This document shows positions 1-8,657 of a stretch of 64,000 nucleotides of DNA, one piece after another. The notes beneath the pieces were generated by a model that searched no databases, was not told the DNA's origin, and saw only the letters and a program-made list of their open reading frames with translations. This DNA comes from DUQX01 sp050948825 (GTDB taxonomy: Bacteria; Bacillota; Dethiobacteria; DTU022; UBA8154). The stretch covers positions 132,221 to 196,220 of the forward strand of contig JBMNEO010000005.1 of assembly GCA_050948825.1 (NCBI GenBank). The letters run 5' to 3'. Made by a program: the position numbers and the translations under genes. Every line of letters begins with the position of its first letter. Within the stretch, counting starts at the first letter, position 1.

Positions 1-367
1 TTACATACAAATCCATCCTTTCCCAACCAAATGCGGTTATTAAACGGAGTATGAGTAATAGATGCTTTTTTATTTCCCTTTCGAGCGGCTTTTCCCAGCC
101 CTGCTTTTTCTCCATTAATGAACGCAAAAGCGATAGTAAAGTGTCCCCTTCCCCCTCGTTTAAAGAAAGCAGGATTCTTTTATATGAAAAAAGCTTAAAC
201 CTCCCCAATAAAAAAAGGTTAAATTCAAAGGAGACGGTATTAGCTTTCCGCAAATTATTAATTGATATTCGTATTGTTAAAGGCAGCAGCAGGAAAATAA
301 TAAGTAATATTAAAGAGATCAACAAAAAAAGGAGAAACAAAAAATAAAAAGACTTTTCCGGTAACAT
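1..367 (-). CDS. DUF2953 domain protein, N-terminal part (cut by window edge)
   Basis: Reading the minus strand from an ATG at 367 gives an open frame of 122 codons running off the window at base 1. It starts MLPEKSFYFLFLLFLL and has one strongly hydrophobic membrane segment at about residues 7-30. A basic and amphipathic stretch follows, including a GWEKPLEREIKKH segment. The start is preceded by AGGTG about 8 bases upstream. It lies just downstream of scpB, the usual position of DUF2953 genes in clostridia (often followed by ytfJ). Function is unknown; a sporulation-associated membrane protein is only an inference from that neighbourhood. Identification rests mainly on gene order plus the single N-terminal membrane segment. 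Confidence 0.72.
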   Translation of the reverse strand, partial: MLPEKSFYFLFLLFLLISLILLIIFLLLPLTIRISINNLRKANTVSFEFNLFLLGRFKLFSYKRILLSLNEGEGDTLLSLLRSLMEKKQGWEKPLEREIKKHLLLILRLITAFGWERMDLYV

Positions 368-430
368 AGAGAACACCTGCTTTTAAGTTAAGTCTTCTTA
401 TTAGTTTCTCCAATTTCAGGATAATAAGTA

Positions 431-970
431 TTAAGTATCCAGTTCAATTAATTCTTCCAGGTCTTTGGAATTTTTAATACCGAAGTAATGCATAAAATTT
501 TCAGTAATCCCATAAAGAAGGGGCCTCCCTAACCCTTCTTTGCGTCCTGTTATTCTGATTAATCCTCTTTTTAACATATTTTCAATTACTCCATCTGCTT
601 TTACACCGCGAATATTCTCAATCTCCAGTCTGGTGACAGGCTGTTTTGCAGCAATAATTGCGAGCGTTTCCAACGCTGCTTGACTCAAAGGGCTGCTATT
701 TTGCTCCGCGGAAAATAATTTTTCGACACATGCGGCTGTTTCCGGTTTGGTTCCCAATTGGAAACCTCCAGAGGTTTCCAGCAGGACAAGCCCTCTTTCG
801 TTTCTCGCCAGATCTGCCTTTATCTGTTGCAGCGAATCCCTTATTACAGAAAGAGATACTCCACAAATTTGCCCCAATTTATCAAGTGGCAAAGGCTCAT
901 GGCTTAAAAAAAGAGCAGCTTCTATGATCGCTGTTGTGGTTGCTTTTTGTCCTGCATCGTTTCCGCGCAT
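431..970 (-). CDS. scpB: Segregation and condensation protein B
   Basis: ScpB is the winged-helix kleisin-associated subunit of the bacterial SMC-ScpAB condensin, which compacts and segregates newly replicated origins. The 179-aa product begins MRGNDAGQKATTTAIIEAAL and has the family segments EALFLSHEPLPLDKLGQ-like near residues 14-30, SPLSQAALETLAIIA, and a C-terminal GLGRPLLYGITENFMHYFG. I chose the ATG at 970 because it sits 6 bases behind GGGAGG. A longer frame reaching 1153 would overlap scpA by about 90 bases and adds unrelated sequence. Length is normal for the family. scpA lies immediately upstream, and the pair is probably co-transcribed with trpS. Confidence 0.95.
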   Translation of the reverse strand: MRGNDAGQKATTTAIIEAALFLSHEPLPLDKLGQICGVSLSVIRDSLQQIKADLARNERGLVLLETSGGFQLGTKPETAACVEKLFSAEQNSSPLSQAALETLAIIAAKQPVTRLEIENIRGVKADGVIENMLKRGLIRITGRKEGLGRPLLYGITENFMHYFGIKNSKDLEELIELDT

Positions 971-1061
971 TATATACCTCCCTGCCAAACCTATCTGAAA
1001 AATGAAAATAGCTTTTATCAGCTTGAGAAACACCTGTGCTTCATGCCGGTATTGTAGAAAT

Positions 1062-1826
1062 TCACACTCTCTTTGACACTTGAATCCTGTTGGAGCTATC
1101 CTTCTGATGAAGGGAAAGCCTCCCTTGTTTTGCCAGCTCCAAAAGGGCGGCAAATGTTAAGATTAACTCCCGTTTTTCAAATTTTAAAAGGAAATCTTCC
1201 AGGAAACAGGCGGTACATTTTTTTAACCTGGAGACAATCTGCCTGACTTTTTTTGAAAAGGAAATTCCATCCGGCAGCCTGATTCTTTCTTGTTCCGCTT
1301 TTTTTTCATTCTTCCTCTTCTTTATGTTTAACAATGCCTGTTGTAGAACGCCGAGCTCATAACCATGAAAATTTAACTGCGTATTAACCATCAATATTTT
1401 CGGCTGCCCAGGTGAACGTAAAAATATTTTATTCCGTTGTTCCTCCCTGTTTTTTAGCTTAACAGCAACAGACTTATAAAAGTTATATTCCAGCAGGCGT
1501 TGCACAAGTTCTTCTTTTGATCCAAAAAAAAGGGCCTCCTCCTCTTTTCCCTGGAGAAAAGGGGAAGTCTGCGGCAGCAGGATTCGCGATTTTAAGTACA
1601 AAAGGGAAGCCGCCATAACCAAAAAATCCCCCGCCCTATCGGTATTCAATTGGGGTAAAGAATGCAGGTATTCGAGATACTGGTCAGTAATTTTACCCAA
1701 AGGAATGTCCCGGATATCCACTTCTTCTTTATTTATAAGATGAAAGAGGAGATCAAAGGGGCCCTCGAAAGCGGACAGCTTTACGTAATAACGATCCTCA
1801 TGTTCCTGTTTGAGTAACATTTCCAT
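1062..1826 (-). CDS. scpA: Segregation and condensation protein A
   Basis: ScpA is the kleisin that bridges the SMC ATPase heads and binds ScpB. The 254-aa protein shows the diagnostic N-terminal FEGPFDLLFHLINKEEVDI (about residues 20-38), then ITDQYLEYL and the kleisin segment DFLVMAASLLYLKSRILLP. The C-terminal winged-helix region ends in FAALLELAKQGRLSLHQ. Two in-frame ATGs occur (codons 1 and 3), and the ribosome binding site is weak, so initiation may be coupled to the end of trpS 20 bases upstream. About 90 bases lie between its stop and the scpB start. Family length is about 250 aa. Confidence 0.96.
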   Translation of the reverse strand: MEMLLKQEHEDRYYVKLSAFEGPFDLLFHLINKEEVDIRDIPLGKITDQYLEYLHSLPQLNTDRAGDFLVMAASLLYLKSRILLPQTSPFLQGKEEEALFFGSKEELVQRLLEYNFYKSVAVKLKNREEQRNKIFLRSPGQPKILMVNTQLNFHGYELGVLQQALLNIKKRKNEKKAEQERIRLPDGISFSKKVRQIVSRLKKCTACFLEDFLLKFEKRELILTFAALLELAKQGRLSLHQKDSSNRIQVSKRV

Positions 1827-1845
1827 ACGCTATTCATACCGCCGC

Positions 1846-2835
1846 CTACACTCCCATTGCCAGGCGGACCTCCTCCATGGTTTTACGGGCGACCTTTACA
1901 GCCTTTTTCCTTCCTTCTTCCAGTATTTCATCGATTACCCGGGGGTTATTCTCTAATTCCCTGCGCCTGTCATAGACGGGTGCCAGAAATTTTTGCATCC
2001 AGCCGGAAAGGTCCTTCTTACATTCCACACAGCCAATCGCTCCTGCCCTGCAGGACCCTTCAATACCGGAAAGACCCGCAGCGTTAAAAATTCGGTGAAA
2101 AGCATAAATGCTGCATATTTCCGGATTACCCGGATCACTTTTCCGCATACGGCCCGGATCGGTAATCATCATCCGCACTCTCTCCAATATTTTTTCCGGC
2201 GGAATCGATATCTCGATGATGTTATCATAACTCTTGCTCATTTTTCGATTGTCAAGGCCGGGAACCACTTTATATTCGTTTAAAATAGTAGCCGGTTCCG
2301 GAAATATGGCTTTGTTATACAGGTGGTTTGCCCGGCGGGCAACCTCCCTGGTAAACTCGATGTGTGGTGCCTGATCCTCGCCGACAGGAACAGCATCCGC
2401 TTTATAAAGAAGAATATCTGCCGCCTGTAAAAGGGGATATCCCAAAAAACCATAGGTCGCCAGATTGCGCCCCTCGATCTGCTTTAGCTGTTCTTTGTAA
2501 GTCGGCACCCGCTCCAGCCAGGACAGCGGAGTTATCATGGAAAGCAGCAGGTGCAGCTCTGCATGTTCTTTTACGTCGGACTGCTTGAATATCACCGACT
2601 TTTCAGGATCTATTCCACAGCTCAACCAGTCAATAACCATTTCCTTAACATTGCCCCTGATATTCTCTGTTTCTTCGTAGGCCGTTGTCAAAGCGTGCCA
2701 GTCCACCACACAGAAAAAACAGCGATACTCATCCTGAAGTTTAGCCCAATTTTCAAGAGCACCGAATAAATTCCCCAGATGGAGTTTACCCGTAGGCCTC
2801 ATCCCGCTGAGAATTGTCCCTTTTTTTGACTGCAA
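1846..2835 (-). CDS. trpS: Tryptophanyl-tRNA synthetase
   Basis: This class Ic synthetase charges tRNA-Trp with tryptophan using ATP in the cytoplasm. The 329-aa product has the HIGH-type motif GKLHLGN (residues 16-22), the tryptophan-binding region TYGFLGYPLLQAADILLY and VGEDQAPHIEFTREVARR, and the KMSKS loop RKMSKSYDN (197-205). The start is TTG at 2835 behind an AAAGGG sequence. Only 45 bases separate it from the upstream protease gene, so there is no room for a T-box leader and no tryptophan-responsive element is visible. Synteny with the M50 protease and scpAB is common in clostridia. Confidence 0.97.
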   Translation of the reverse strand: MQSKKGTILSGMRPTGKLHLGNLFGALENWAKLQDEYRCFFCVVDWHALTTAYEETENIRGNVKEMVIDWLSCGIDPEKSVIFKQSDVKEHAELHLLLSMITPLSWLERVPTYKEQLKQIEGRNLATYGFLGYPLLQAADILLYKADAVPVGEDQAPHIEFTREVARRANHLYNKAIFPEPATILNEYKVVPGLDNRKMSKSYDNIIEISIPPEKILERVRMMITDPGRMRKSDPGNPEICSIYAFHRIFNAAGLSGIEGSCRAGAIGCVECKKDLSGWMQKFLAPVYDRRRELENNPRVIDEILEEGRKKAVKVARKTMEEVRLAMGV

Positions 2836-2880
2836 GTTAGATCAACCCTTTCAACTTTCTTTTGCTTTACTTTTGCTTAA

Positions 2881-3531
2881 CTAAAGAAATGGACTAAGAA
2901 AAATAGATATAACTGCTTCATAAAGATTTATGATAAAAAATGCAATAGGACCTAAAATGCTTCCCAAACCACCAAAAATAAGGAGTAAAATAAGCAATAT
3001 AGGTCCATACGGTTCAATTTGGTAGTAAGTTTGCAGATTCCGCCCTTTCAGCAGTGTGGATAGTATCTTAGATCCGTCAAGAGGCGGCAGGGGTATCATA
3101 TTAAAAATTGCAAGAAAAACATTGTAAATAACAAGATTGTACAGGATATTATCAAATACGCTGTACAGGCTGCTTCCATAAATGCTATACGCGGTTATTC
3201 TAAATACAATTAAGAAAAACACTGCCAGGAAACCTAAGATCAAATTTATTCCCGGTCCGGCAAAGGAAACCCAGAACAGGCCTTTCCTGCGATCCTTGAA
3301 GTTGAAAGGGTTAATGGGAACGGGTCTTGCCCAGCCAAAACGGACGATAACCAGCATCAGCAGGCCGATAGGATCCAGGTGAGCTAAAGGGTTTAAAGTT
3401 AATCTTCCCTGGAGTTTGGCAGTCGGATCACCCCAGTAATACGCCATCCTGCCATGGGCATATTCGTGAAAGGTTATTGCAATCAACAAAGCGGGTATTC
3501 GTCCCAGTAAATCTGTCGGCAATGAAAACAT
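2881..3531 (-). CDS. Site-2 protease family (M50) membrane metalloprotease
   Basis: This is a short intramembrane zinc protease of the YwhC-like M50 group. Zinc ligands are visible as HEYAH at residues 22-26. The second conserved motif is NPLAHLDPIG at 47-56, whose Asp53 would be the third ligand. Four or five hydrophobic segments span the 216 aa. The substrate is unknown. The ATG at 3531 overlaps the stop codon of the upstream nucleotidyltransferase by one base (TAATG), with AAAGGAG seven bases upstream, indicating translational coupling. It lacks the PDZ domain of RseP-type proteases, so it is not the canonical sigma-regulating RasP. Confidence 0.92.
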   Translation of the reverse strand: MFSLPTDLLGRIPALLIAITFHEYAHGRMAYYWGDPTAKLQGRLTLNPLAHLDPIGLLMLVIVRFGWARPVPINPFNFKDRRKGLFWVSFAGPGINLILGFLAVFFLIVFRITAYSIYGSSLYSVFDNILYNLVIYNVFLAIFNMIPLPPLDGSKILSTLLKGRNLQTYYQIEPYGPILLILLLIFGGLGSILGPIAFFIINLYEAVISIFLSPFL

Positions 3532-4847
3532 TAATTATCTCCTTTCCCGGCTTCTTCACGCATTTTATTATTTTTTATTAGAAAGGTGACAAATTCTAAT
3601 TCCTCTTCTTTCCCCGCAACTTTCCCATCAAGGACAGCTTCATAGAGGCTTTTCAGGATCCCGTTAAAGACAGGCCCGGGCTTTAAACCCTTTTCTAATA
3701 GATCTTTTCCGGTTATTAACGGACGCCGACAAACCAGTTCCTGATTAAAATAAGAGATCCGCTCCCGCAGATGCGGATCGCTTTCCAGAACAGTCATGAG
3801 CATAAGTCCCTCTTTCGGCAATTCATGAAGTAGAAAATAAAGCTGCGCCGGGCTGATCGATGCTTTCTTTATTTTAGGTATAGCTTCAGGGACCTTCTTT
3901 AAAATAGTAAACAGGCTAAGGCGTTCCTTTCTTTTCAAACGCATCAGATGACAAAGGTAAGCAGTATCATGCTCCGATAAATCGTAAAAAAGGGCTGAGA
4001 GGTAGAGAACAAAGAAATTACAGTTTTCTACAAGGGCACTTTCCGCTGGTTCCGCAATGCTCTTTTCTAATAGCAAGAGCCTATCCCTGAGCTGATCATT
4101 AAATTCCAAGCGTGGAAAAATATCCTTGAACAACTGCAGTCCATTCAAGCGCATTAAGACCTTTAAAGGAGAAGGTTCCTTGAAAACCAAGCGTATTTCG
4201 TTATAAAGGCGTTCCTTGCTTACCTTTTCAAGCAATCTTTTCGCTATGGCTTTGCGCAGTAAGAGAAACGTATTTTCCTCAATTATAAAATCAAGCCGTT
4301 GTTCAAAGCGAACAGCCCGGATAATGCGCAGTGGATCATCTACAAAGCTCAGATTATATAGAACTCTGATAATCCTTCTTTCCAGATCTTCCCGGCCTCC
4401 AAAATAATCATAAAGGCGCCCAAAATTTTCAGGATTCAGGGCGCAGGCCATGGTATTGATGGTAAAATCCCTGCGGTAAAGATCGTTTTTCAAAGATGAA
4501 CGTTCAATATCCGGCAGCGCACCGGGGCCGGCATAAAATTCTTGCCTTGCCGTTACCATATCAAAAATAATTCCCTTGGATAAAATTAATTTGGCTGTAC
4601 CGAATCTCTCAAAGCACTGGAGCCGCCCTGGCATTATATTCACTACATATTTTGCAAATTCTGCAGCAGAGCGATCGACAACTAAATCCAGATCACGGTT
4701 TTCTTTGCCCAGGAGAAGATCCCTGACAAAACCTCCCACCGCAAAGACCTTAAAAGACTCCTTCTGGGCTAAATAACCCAGGAGATAAATTGTCGCATGA
4801 AGCTCTTTTGAAAGGGAACTATTAATTAGTGGGGCCAGGTTGGTCAT
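3531..4847 (-). CDS. CCA-adding / poly(A) polymerase family nucleotidyltransferase
   Basis: This class II tRNA nucleotidyltransferase family member of 438 aa would add CCA (or part of it) to tRNA 3-prime ends. The head domain has VGGFVRDLLLGK (residues 37-48) and the metal-binding pair in RDLDLVV (Asp52 and Asp54). YRRDFTINTMA follows near 128, then the flexible-loop and neck motifs YFGGREDLE and DDPLRIIRAVRFEQRL. No HD domain is evident in the C-terminal half. Sequence alone does not separate a full CCA enzyme from an A-adding or CC-adding specialist or a poly(A) polymerase. Start ATG is 8 bases after AAAGGG. It is co-transcribed with the M50 protease. Confidence 0.88.
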   Translation of the reverse strand: MTNLAPLINSSLSKELHATIYLLGYLAQKESFKVFAVGGFVRDLLLGKENRDLDLVVDRSAAEFAKYVVNIMPGRLQCFERFGTAKLILSKGIIFDMVTARQEFYAGPGALPDIERSSLKNDLYRRDFTINTMACALNPENFGRLYDYFGGREDLERRIIRVLYNLSFVDDPLRIIRAVRFEQRLDFIIEENTFLLLRKAIAKRLLEKVSKERLYNEIRLVFKEPSPLKVLMRLNGLQLFKDIFPRLEFNDQLRDRLLLLEKSIAEPAESALVENCNFFVLYLSALFYDLSEHDTAYLCHLMRLKRKERLSLFTILKKVPEAIPKIKKASISPAQLYFLLHELPKEGLMLMTVLESDPHLRERISYFNQELVCRRPLITGKDLLEKGLKPGPVFNGILKSLYEAVLDGKVAGKEEELEFVTFLIKNNKMREEAGKGDN

Positions 4848-5093
4848 TATATTAACCCTTTGACTTTAATAAATGCTTGCTTATAAATGCTCGTTAACAA
4901 AGGTAACTTGTCCAAACTTCTCTTAATTATACCATATAATAACAAAAGAAAAAATATCAGGGAAAATCATAAATCATTGCCGCAATTAACCGCTAAACGG
5001 AACGGAGGATAAATCCTGCCCAATTCAAGGCGTTAACAGTTCTTATTGTAATGTATTTGAGAAGAATGAAAGACGATTACATGGTATATTGAT

Positions 5094-5206
5094 AATTACC
5101 AGTTAATTTCTGGGTATTACCAGTAATATTTTAGCAATTACCAGTTATTATTTGGTAACTTCCAGTTAATAATTGGAAATTACCAGTTAATAATTGGTTT
5201 TGCCAG
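5094..5206. repeat. 21-bp tandem repeat in the cca-spoVAF gap
   Basis: Five to six copies of a 21-bp unit occur with consensus close to AATTACCAGTTAATAATTGG. The CCAG cores start at 5099, 5120, 5141, 5162, 5183 and 5203, so the period is exactly 21 bp until the last, which is 20 bp. Each unit carries an imperfect palindrome of the form CCAGTTAATAATTGG. The repeats lie in a 395-bp gene-free stretch (4848-5242) just downstream of the spoVAF stop and upstream of the cca start. The rest of that gap is AT-rich, and I see nothing else convincing in it. Confidence 0.9.
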
Positions 5207-5242
5207 GCAAGCAATTAGAACTATTCTCTGGTAATAAATGCC

Positions 5243-6727
5243 TTATTTCTCCCCTGGAGGTGAAGTGTCGGTATCACGTGTCTTTAAAAAAGAAGGTCTG
5301 AACCCTTTAACCGGTACCGGTTTTCGAAATAAAACATTAAAAAGAGCTTTGCCGTTGAACGGTAGCAGAGGCCATAAATAGGGAAGATTAAATGAGCGGG
5401 TAGTAATCAGTCTGAGGAATACAATCAATAATCCGGCGACAAACCCGTAGATTTGGAAAATCCCCGTTAATAACAACAAAAAAAGATGCACCAGCCTGTT
5501 TGCCAAACCCAGTTCCCAGCTGGGAGTAGAAAAAATTCCTACTGCTACCAGTCCTATATATAGCAATACCTCAGGAACAAAAATCCCTACTGTAACTGCA
5601 ATATCACCAATTAACAGTGCTCCGACAAGCCCCAGGGCAGTGGCAAGCGGAGATGGGGTATGAATACTGGCCATCCGCAATAAATCAAGACCGATATTTG
5701 CTAAAATAAATTGCAGAAAAAGCGGCAGGGCGGCCTCTCCTTTAGGGCCAATAAATTGTAAAGCCTCCGGCAGCATTTCGCTGTAATCTGCTAATAAAAG
5801 CCAGATGGGAACCAAAAAAATTGAAATAAAAATGCCCAGCAGGCGAACCCAGCGAATATATACCCCCACAATGGGGTTATGCCTAAATTCCTCTGCATGC
5901 TGGATATGGTGAAAATATGTAACGGGGGCGATCATCACGGAAGGGGATGTATCTACGATAATACACACATGCCCCTCCAGCAGATGCACTGCGGCTACAT
6001 CCGGCCTTTCCGTGTAACGTACCTCGGGAAAAGGATTCCAAAAATCAGCGGTGATAAATTCTTCAACTGTTTTTTCCGCCATCGGCAAACCATCAACATC
6101 TATTTTTAAAAGCCTGCTTCTTATCTCCTCCAGGATGGCAGGATTGATGATGTCTTCAATATATAACAGCGTAACATCCGTTAAAGACCTGCTGCCGATA
6201 GTAATTGCTTCGACCCTCAACTTCGGATCCCTCAATCTTCTTCTAATGAGGGCAACGTTAAAGAGCATCGTTTCTACAAAACCATCTCTCGAGCCGCGTG
6301 TAATTTTTTCGATATCGGGCTCATCGGGTTGCCTGGAAGGGTACTGCCGGATATCTAAAATGATGATTTTTTTTTCGCCATCTATTAAAAATACAAGCGG
6401 GCCGCCTAAAACCTCATTGGCCGCCTCTTCAAGATTATCAACTAAGGTGATTTCTCCATAAGGTAACAATTGAGCAGTGATTTTCTCCAACGGATTGGGC
6501 ACAATATCCTCCTGTTTTGCATCCAGGAGCGTTTGCATGATATAGATAATTACCTCTCCATTGGCAAAAGCGTCCAGAAAAACAAAGGCTACTTTTTTGC
6601 GGCCAATTTTAAACTCCCTTAAAATAACGTCGAAGCTAATACCGATTCCCAGTTCCCTACGAAAATAATCGATATTGTCCTCGATTTTGGGATAGATAAA
6701 TGTTTTATCTGCTGTCTTTGTCGGCAT
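5243..6727 (-). CDS. spoVAF: Spore germination protein SpoVAF (GerA family)
   Basis: SpoVAF is a GerA-type A-subunit-like membrane protein of the spore inner membrane, linked in Bacillus to the SpoVA channel and dipicolinate release during germination. The 494-aa product has the GerA N-terminal soluble domain, with FVFLDAFANGEVI, VDNLEEAANEVLGGPLVFLIDG and SRDGFVETMLFNVALIRRR. The central segments are HIQHAEEFRHNPIVGVYIRW and FLQFILANIGLDLLRMASI. At least five membrane segments lie between about residues 290 and 450. Start ATG follows GAGGAG by about 10 bases. It is last in the spoVAC-AD-AE-AF order, as in Bacillus. Confidence 0.95.
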   Translation of the reverse strand: MPTKTADKTFIYPKIEDNIDYFRRELGIGISFDVILREFKIGRKKVAFVFLDAFANGEVIIYIMQTLLDAKQEDIVPNPLEKITAQLLPYGEITLVDNLEEAANEVLGGPLVFLIDGEKKIIILDIRQYPSRQPDEPDIEKITRGSRDGFVETMLFNVALIRRRLRDPKLRVEAITIGSRSLTDVTLLYIEDIINPAILEEIRSRLLKIDVDGLPMAEKTVEEFITADFWNPFPEVRYTERPDVAAVHLLEGHVCIIVDTSPSVMIAPVTYFHHIQHAEEFRHNPIVGVYIRWVRLLGIFISIFLVPIWLLLADYSEMLPEALQFIGPKGEAALPLFLQFILANIGLDLLRMASIHTPSPLATALGLVGALLIGDIAVTVGIFVPEVLLYIGLVAVGIFSTPSWELGLANRLVHLFLLLLTGIFQIYGFVAGLLIVFLRLITTRSFNLPYLWPLLPFNGKALFNVLFRKPVPVKGFRPSFLKTRDTDTSPPGEK

Positions 6728-6746
6728 AACATTTTTTCTCCTCTTT

Positions 6747-7100
6747 CTATCCTTTCGGCTTAAAACATATCGCCATAATAAAACCGAAAATAATAGCGGC
6801 CGTTATTCCCGTAGAAGTAAGTTCAAACATACCGGTTAATACTCCTATTACCCCTGTACGGGCAGCTTCCGACATGGCACCTTTTGCCAGGGAATTACCG
6901 AAACTGGAGATGGGAAGCAGCGCACCCGCACCGGCAAAATCAATTAGACGGTCATAAAGGCCGAGCCCTCCCAGGATACCACCTCCTATGGTAAAACCGG
7001 TTAAGATATGACCCGGGGTCAACGGGGTCAGATCAAATAACAATTGCCCGATAATGCAAATAATACCGCCCACTATAAAGGCCGTAAAATAATTACCCAA
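6747..7100 (-). CDS. spoVAE: Stage V sporulation protein AE
   Basis: This is a small 117-aa integral membrane subunit of the SpoVA channel, which carries Ca-dipicolinate into the forespore and out at germination. It resembles SpoVAC (FIVGGIICIIGQLLFDLTPL here) and matches SpoVAEb-type proteins: four hydrophobic segments, GGGILGGLGLYDRLIDFAGAG, then LPISSFGNSLAKGAMSEA and FELTSTGITAAIIFGF. The start is TTG at 7100, nine bases behind GGAG. About 20 bases separate it from both spoVAD and spoVAF, consistent with one forespore transcript. Confidence 0.95.
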   Translation of the reverse strand: MGNYFTAFIVGGIICIIGQLLFDLTPLTPGHILTGFTIGGGILGGLGLYDRLIDFAGAGALLPISSFGNSLAKGAMSEAARTGVIGVLTGMFELTSTGITAAIIFGFIMAICFKPKG

Positions 7101-7122
7101 TGCTTACACTCCTTCAGCGTGA

Positions 7123-8142
7123 TTATATTTCCAGTGAAACGGCATGAGCAATACAGGGAATGCTTTCCTGCTGCAATACCGTAGTAGGGCTGTGGAGGGC
7201 CCCGGTGGCTACGAGCAGGACTTTACGGAGTTCTTTTGACATCATTTTACGATAAAAATGGCCCAAAAAAACCAGGGCTGAGGAGGCACACCCGCTGGCC
7301 CCAGGACCGGCTTTCTGATGCGGATAGTATAATAAAACACCGCAATCGGCATAATTCGCCTGGATATCATATCCCTTACCCGCAAGGATATCTTCATTTA
7401 ATTTTTTCCCAACCCCGCCCAGATCACCCGTAAGGATTATGTTGTAGTAAGACGGATTTCTATCCAGATCAATGAAATGATTGTATATCGTATCAGCTGC
7501 TGCTCCCGCCATTGCCGCACCGAGAGCAAGAGGGTCTTTGATACCGGCATCAACTACTTTACCTGTAGTAATTGATTCCACACGGGGACCTTCCCCCCCG
7601 CACCCCAGAACAACCGCCCCCGCTCCTGTTGCGGTCCACTGCGCGTAACCCGGCCTCTGGAAACCATATTCTGTTGGGTAGCGATACTGCCTCTCTGCAC
7701 TGCAGTTATGGCTGGACGTGCCGGTAAGGATGCGTTTTGCAAAACCGCCCTCGATCAACATTGCTCCCAGGGATAACCCTTCCGCAAAGGTTGAACATGC
7801 GCCATAAATACCCAGGAAAGGGATAGCAAGCTTTCTGGCACAAAAAGAAGCTGTTACCACCTGGTTGAGAAGATCTCCGGCGATAAACAAATCTATATCA
7901 TCCGGAGTAAGCGTTGCCTTACCCAGTGACAGGTAACATGCCTCTTCCAGCATGTGACACTCTGCTTTTTCAAAACTTTTTTCTTTAATAATATTATCGC
8001 TGTAGATGCGATCAAAATCGGCCGACAAAGGCCCCAAACCTTCTTTGGGGCCTGCAACCGTTGCTGAGGAAAGCAGCATTATATCTCTTTCCAGAAGCAC
8101 ACTCTGTTTCCCAATTTTCCTTTCAACTGTAAGAGTTTGCAA
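7123..8142 (-). CDS. spoVAD: Stage V sporulation protein AD
   Basis: SpoVAD is a thiolase-fold protein that binds dipicolinic acid and works with the SpoVA membrane subunits during spore maturation and germination. The 339-aa product has the thiolase-like stretches LFIAGDLLNQVVTASFCAR, LGIYGACSTFAEGLSLGAM and GTSSHNCSAERQYRYPTEYG. Later segments are ILTGDLGGVGKKL and a C-terminal GALHSPTTVLQQESIPCIAHA. No enzymatic role is expected from the family. The start is TTG at 8142 behind GGGAG. It sits between spoVAC and spoVAE with short gaps. Confidence 0.97.
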   Translation of the reverse strand: MQTLTVERKIGKQSVLLERDIMLLSSATVAGPKEGLGPLSADFDRIYSDNIIKEKSFEKAECHMLEEACYLSLGKATLTPDDIDLFIAGDLLNQVVTASFCARKLAIPFLGIYGACSTFAEGLSLGAMLIEGGFAKRILTGTSSHNCSAERQYRYPTEYGFQRPGYAQWTATGAGAVVLGCGGEGPRVESITTGKVVDAGIKDPLALGAAMAGAAADTIYNHFIDLDRNPSYYNIILTGDLGGVGKKLNEDILAGKGYDIQANYADCGVLLYYPHQKAGPGASGCASSALVFLGHFYRKMMSKELRKVLLVATGALHSPTTVLQQESIPCIAHAVSLEI

Positions 8143-8169
8143 TACCAGCTCCCCCCCTTGCCGGCTTCC

Positions 8170-8631
8170 TTAGATTAATGCCGATATAAGCCCAACAACA
8201 AAAGCGGTTACCACGCCGAAAACAATGATCGAGCCGGCCAGGGCGAACATCTTTGACCCTGTTCCTGTGACTAGCCCTTCTCTTCTAAATTCCATCGCCA
8301 TGGAAGTTACAGAATTGGCAAACCCTGTTACAGGAACTGCAATACCCGCTCCTGCCAGCTGGGCAATATCATCGAAAACCCCTGCAGCAGTAAGCGATGC
8401 TGCAATAAAAATAACGGTTGCGACAGTCGGGTTTCCCGCTTCCTGTTGAGGAATGCCTAAGGAAATATAAATATTTAAAATTAGCTGGCCGAACATACAT
8501 ATCAAACCTCCAAAAATAAAAGCATAGATGATATTTTTTATGATTGGAGGTTTAGGTTGTTTTAACCGCTGCCAGTTGTTGATCCAATTCCTATCAATTA
8601 GAATATCCTTTGTTTCTTTGGTGGAACTAAT
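8170..8631 (-). CDS. spoVAC: Stage V sporulation protein AC, probable AUU start
   Basis: SpoVAC is the mechanosensitive-like membrane subunit of the SpoVA dipicolinate channel. The recognisable core includes IYAFIFGGLICMFGQ, PTVATVIFIAASLTAAGVFD and GAGIAVPVTGFANSVTSMA, with four hydrophobic segments. The first ATG/GTG/TTG in frame is a TTG at 8505, inside the first membrane segment (FGGLICMFG), which would give only 111 aa. The frame is open upstream and encodes the conserved KQPKPPIIKNIIYAF segment. The only plausible initiator there is ATT at 8629-8631, nine bases behind AAGGGAAG. It gives 153 aa, matching the usual 150. Identity is certain; the start is inferred. Confidence 0.93.
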   Translation of the reverse strand: MSSTKETKDILIDRNWINNWQRLKQPKPPIIKNIIYAFIFGGLICMFGQLILNIYISLGIPQQEAGNPTVATVIFIAASLTAAGVFDDIAQLAGAGIAVPVTGFANSVTSMAMEFRREGLVTGTGSKMFALAGSIIVFGVVTAFVVGLISALI

Positions 8632-8657
8632 CGTTCTACACTTCCCTTTGAAGCCGG

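Noticed and set aside
51..347. 98-codon plus-strand open frame at the window start
   Set aside because: It is antisense to the partial DUF2953 gene, whose minus-strand reading has a membrane segment, a ribosome site and the expected position next to scpB.
971..1153. Longer scpB N-terminus
   Set aside because: It would overlap scpA by about 90 bases and adds non-family sequence; the ATG at 970 has GGGAGG upstream.
2836..2880. T-box leader for trpS
   Set aside because: Only 45 bases separate trpS from the M50 gene, too short for a T-box.
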